Assembly: GCA_009773395.1 (NCBI GenBank)
Contig: WRPI01000002.1
Span: 296,413 to 360,412 of the forward strand
Origin: Hyphomonadaceae bacterium
GTDB lineage: Bacteria; Pseudomonadota; Alphaproteobacteria; Caulobacterales; Aquidulcibacteraceae
DNA length: 64,000 bases
Direction of reading: 5' to 3'
Part shown: one piece after another, positions 62,822 through 64,000 of the stretch
Position numbering within the stretch: position 1 is the first letter of the stretch
Layout: every line of letters begins with the position of its first letter
The notes under the pieces: model-generated
Database searches by the model: none
What the model was told of the DNA's origin: nothing
Seen by the model: the letters and a program-made list of their open reading frames with translations, nothing else
Made by a program: the position numbers and the translations under genes

Positions 62822-64000
62822 ACCTCAAACCTCTCCAATTTCTTTGCTATCAATTGGTTTTTCAAAGTCACATAGGCTGGCATCCCATCTTTATATGGTG
62901 GGTAGTCTTCGCCTTGAATAAGGCCGGTTAGATATTCGCGGCAGGCGGGGGTTATGCCAAAGCCGTCTTCGGTGATAAAATCACGCGGCATGAATTTTTC
63001 TACATTGGCAACATCCGCCAAATTGGCCTTGCCAACTGACCATTTGTATGGCGTAGAGCTTTCACGGACAATTGTTGGCATAACTGCATTATCGCCAGCC
63101 GCAGCATATTCCACCGCAGCTTTGCCAAGCGCATAAGCCTGATCGACATCAGTTTTCGAAGCCAAATGCCGCGCGGCGCGCTGCAAATAATCGGCAACTG
63201 CCCAATGGAATTTATAGCCGAATTTTTGTTTGACCATATTGGCAACAACTGGCGCGGCACCGCCCAATTGCGCATGGCCGAATGCATCGCGCGTGCCTTG
63301 TTCGGCAATGAATTTGCCGTCCGCATAATGGCAACCTTCGGAAACCACGACCGAGCAATAACCGTGGGACTTAACTTTGGCATCAACTGCGGCGAGGAAT
63401 TTTTCTTCATCAAAGACAATTTCGGGGAATAAAATTACTACGGGAATATCATTGTCCGCATCCGCAGCCAAACCACCAGCGGCGGCAATCCAACCTGCAT
63501 GGCGGCCCATAACTTCAAGCACAAATACTTTGGTTGATGTAAGGCACATTGAGCGCACATCAAATGATGCTTCACGTGTCGAAACCGCAATATATTTGGC
63601 AACCGATCCAAAGCCAGGGCAGCAATCAGTAATTGGCAAATCATTATCAACAGTTTTGGGAACGTGAATTGCCTGCACGGGATAACCCATTTTCTCCGAT
63701 AATTGCGAGACTTTGTAACAAGTATCAGCGCTATCGCCGCCGCCATTATAAAAGAAATAGCCAATGTCATGCGCTTTGAAAACTTCAATCAAACGCTCAT
63801 ATTCGCGCTTATTTTGCTCTAAAGATTTGAGCTTAAAACGGCAGGAGCCAAATGCCCCCGAAGGCGTATAACGCAAAGCCGCAATATCGGCGTCGCTTTC
63901 AACGGAAACATCAATTAAGTCTTCGGTCAAAGCGCCAATAATGCCATTTTGCCCAGCATATATTTTACCAATTTTATCACTATGCGCGCGCGCAGTTTGA
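62818..64000 (-). CDS. pfp: PPi-dependent 6-phosphofructokinase (N-terminus beyond the edge)
   Basis: Phosphorylates fructose 6-phosphate with pyrophosphate, reversibly. The frame is open to base 64000, beginning HSDKIGKIYAGQNGIIGAL, so ~20-30 N-terminal residues at least are missing. GGGDSADTCYKVSQL replaces the GGDGS of ATP enzymes, and PKTVDND has the Lys that marks PPi use. The F6P site is VFVLEVMGRHAGWIAAAGG. Reversibility lets it serve glycolysis or gluconeogenesis. The TTG at 63930 is internal, not the start. Confidence 0.93.
   Translation of the reverse strand, partial: QTARAHSDKIGKIYAGQNGIIGALTEDLIDVSVESDADIAALRYTPSGAFGSCRFKLKSLEQNKREYERLIEVFKAHDIGYFFYNGGGDSADTCYKVSQLSEKMGYPVQAIHVPKTVDNDLPITDCCPGFGSVAKYIAVSTREASFDVRSMCLTSTKVFVLEVMGRHAGWIAAAGGLAADADNDIPVVILFPEIVFDEEKFLAAVDAKVKSHGYCSVVVSEGCHYADGKFIAEQGTRDAFGHAQLGGAAPVVANMVKQKFGYKFHWAVADYLQRAARHLASKTDVDQAYALGKAAVEYAAAGDNAVMPTIVRESSTPYKWSVGKANLADVANVEKFMPRDFITEDGFGITPACREYLTGLIQGEDYPPYKDGMPAYVTLKNQLIAKKLERFEV

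Noticed and set aside
1-64000. CRISPR array, prophage or complete insertion sequence
   Set aside because: No regularly spaced repeats, integrase, transposase or phage structural genes were found on either strand.

Overview
The window looks like chromosomal DNA of an alphaproteobacterium with a moderately AT-rich genome. Third codon positions favour A/T and coding density is high. Several cues point to Alphaproteobacteria: the ScpA-ScpB-TatA-TatB-TatC gene order, a UPF0314/DUF2585 protein, a PleC/DivJ-type histidine kinase, TrmFO, and the pyrB-pyrC'-plsY-dprA-topA-rnr order. A dimorphic Caulobacterales/Maricaulales-type lineage is the best guess, but no rRNA or species-level marker is present. 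Most of the window is core housekeeping sequence. The accessory material sits in small intergenic pockets.

Layout. 1-9040: the start of an unknown gene, a FATP-type acyl-CoA synthetase, a tRNA-Leu(CAA) with a very structured GC-rich flank, dsbB-coq7, a PleC-like kinase and pepN. 9187-24515: a HerA/DUF87 ATPase, an unknown gene, an MprF-like membrane domain protein, a ThDP enzyme, active-type dihydroorotase (pyrC), a FabH-like synthase, a degenerate CobS-like protein, znuBC behind a probable Zur box, an MBL hydrolase and a soluble lytic transglycosylase. Two 160-bp palindromic elements with TA flanks sit exactly at two convergent gene junctions. 24739-32665: dapA-smpB, a frameshifted brnA-like antitoxin, small unknown genes, a DUF2202 protein, a GNAT protein, trmFO and three tandem paralogous membrane proteins. 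32951-46446: DUF2585, xthA-erpA, dgt, a SPOR protein, nagZ-scpA-scpB-tatABC, then rnr and topA on the opposite strand. 46447-47533: a small AT-rich insert holding two immunity-like genes and a 22-bp direct repeat, which splits the dprA/topA neighbourhood. 47534-52446: dprA, plsY, an inactive-type dihydroorotase and pyrB as one unit, a parD antitoxin with only the tail of parE left, and ruvX. 52510-64000: thrB, two tandem DUF4349 lipoproteins, a Nudix protein, a frameshifted SMP-30 gene, a strongly translated 60-residue protein plus a small alarmone-hydrolase-like HD protein, uvrB, cysK, and a PPi-dependent phosphofructokinase running off the right edge.

How genes work together. Pyrimidine synthesis is split: pyrB is paired with a dihydroorotase homologue lacking its metal ligands, while the catalytic-type homologue lies 33 kb away. 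Zinc import (znuBC) appears zinc-regulated but has no substrate-binding protein nearby. Peptidoglycan turnover is represented by slt, nagZ and a SPOR protein, and chromosome organisation by scpAB and topA. Toxin-antitoxin and immunity loci are all remnants: brnA has no brnT and is frameshifted, parD has a truncated parE, and the immunity-like genes have no toxin.

The most unusual features are the twin 160-bp palindromes, whose arms differ between copies in a compensated way and which supply three of the four adjacent stop codons. Next come the dprA/topA insert, the three-gene membrane paralogue array and the pyrB/pyrC' arrangement. No transposase, CRISPR array or complete defence system was found.
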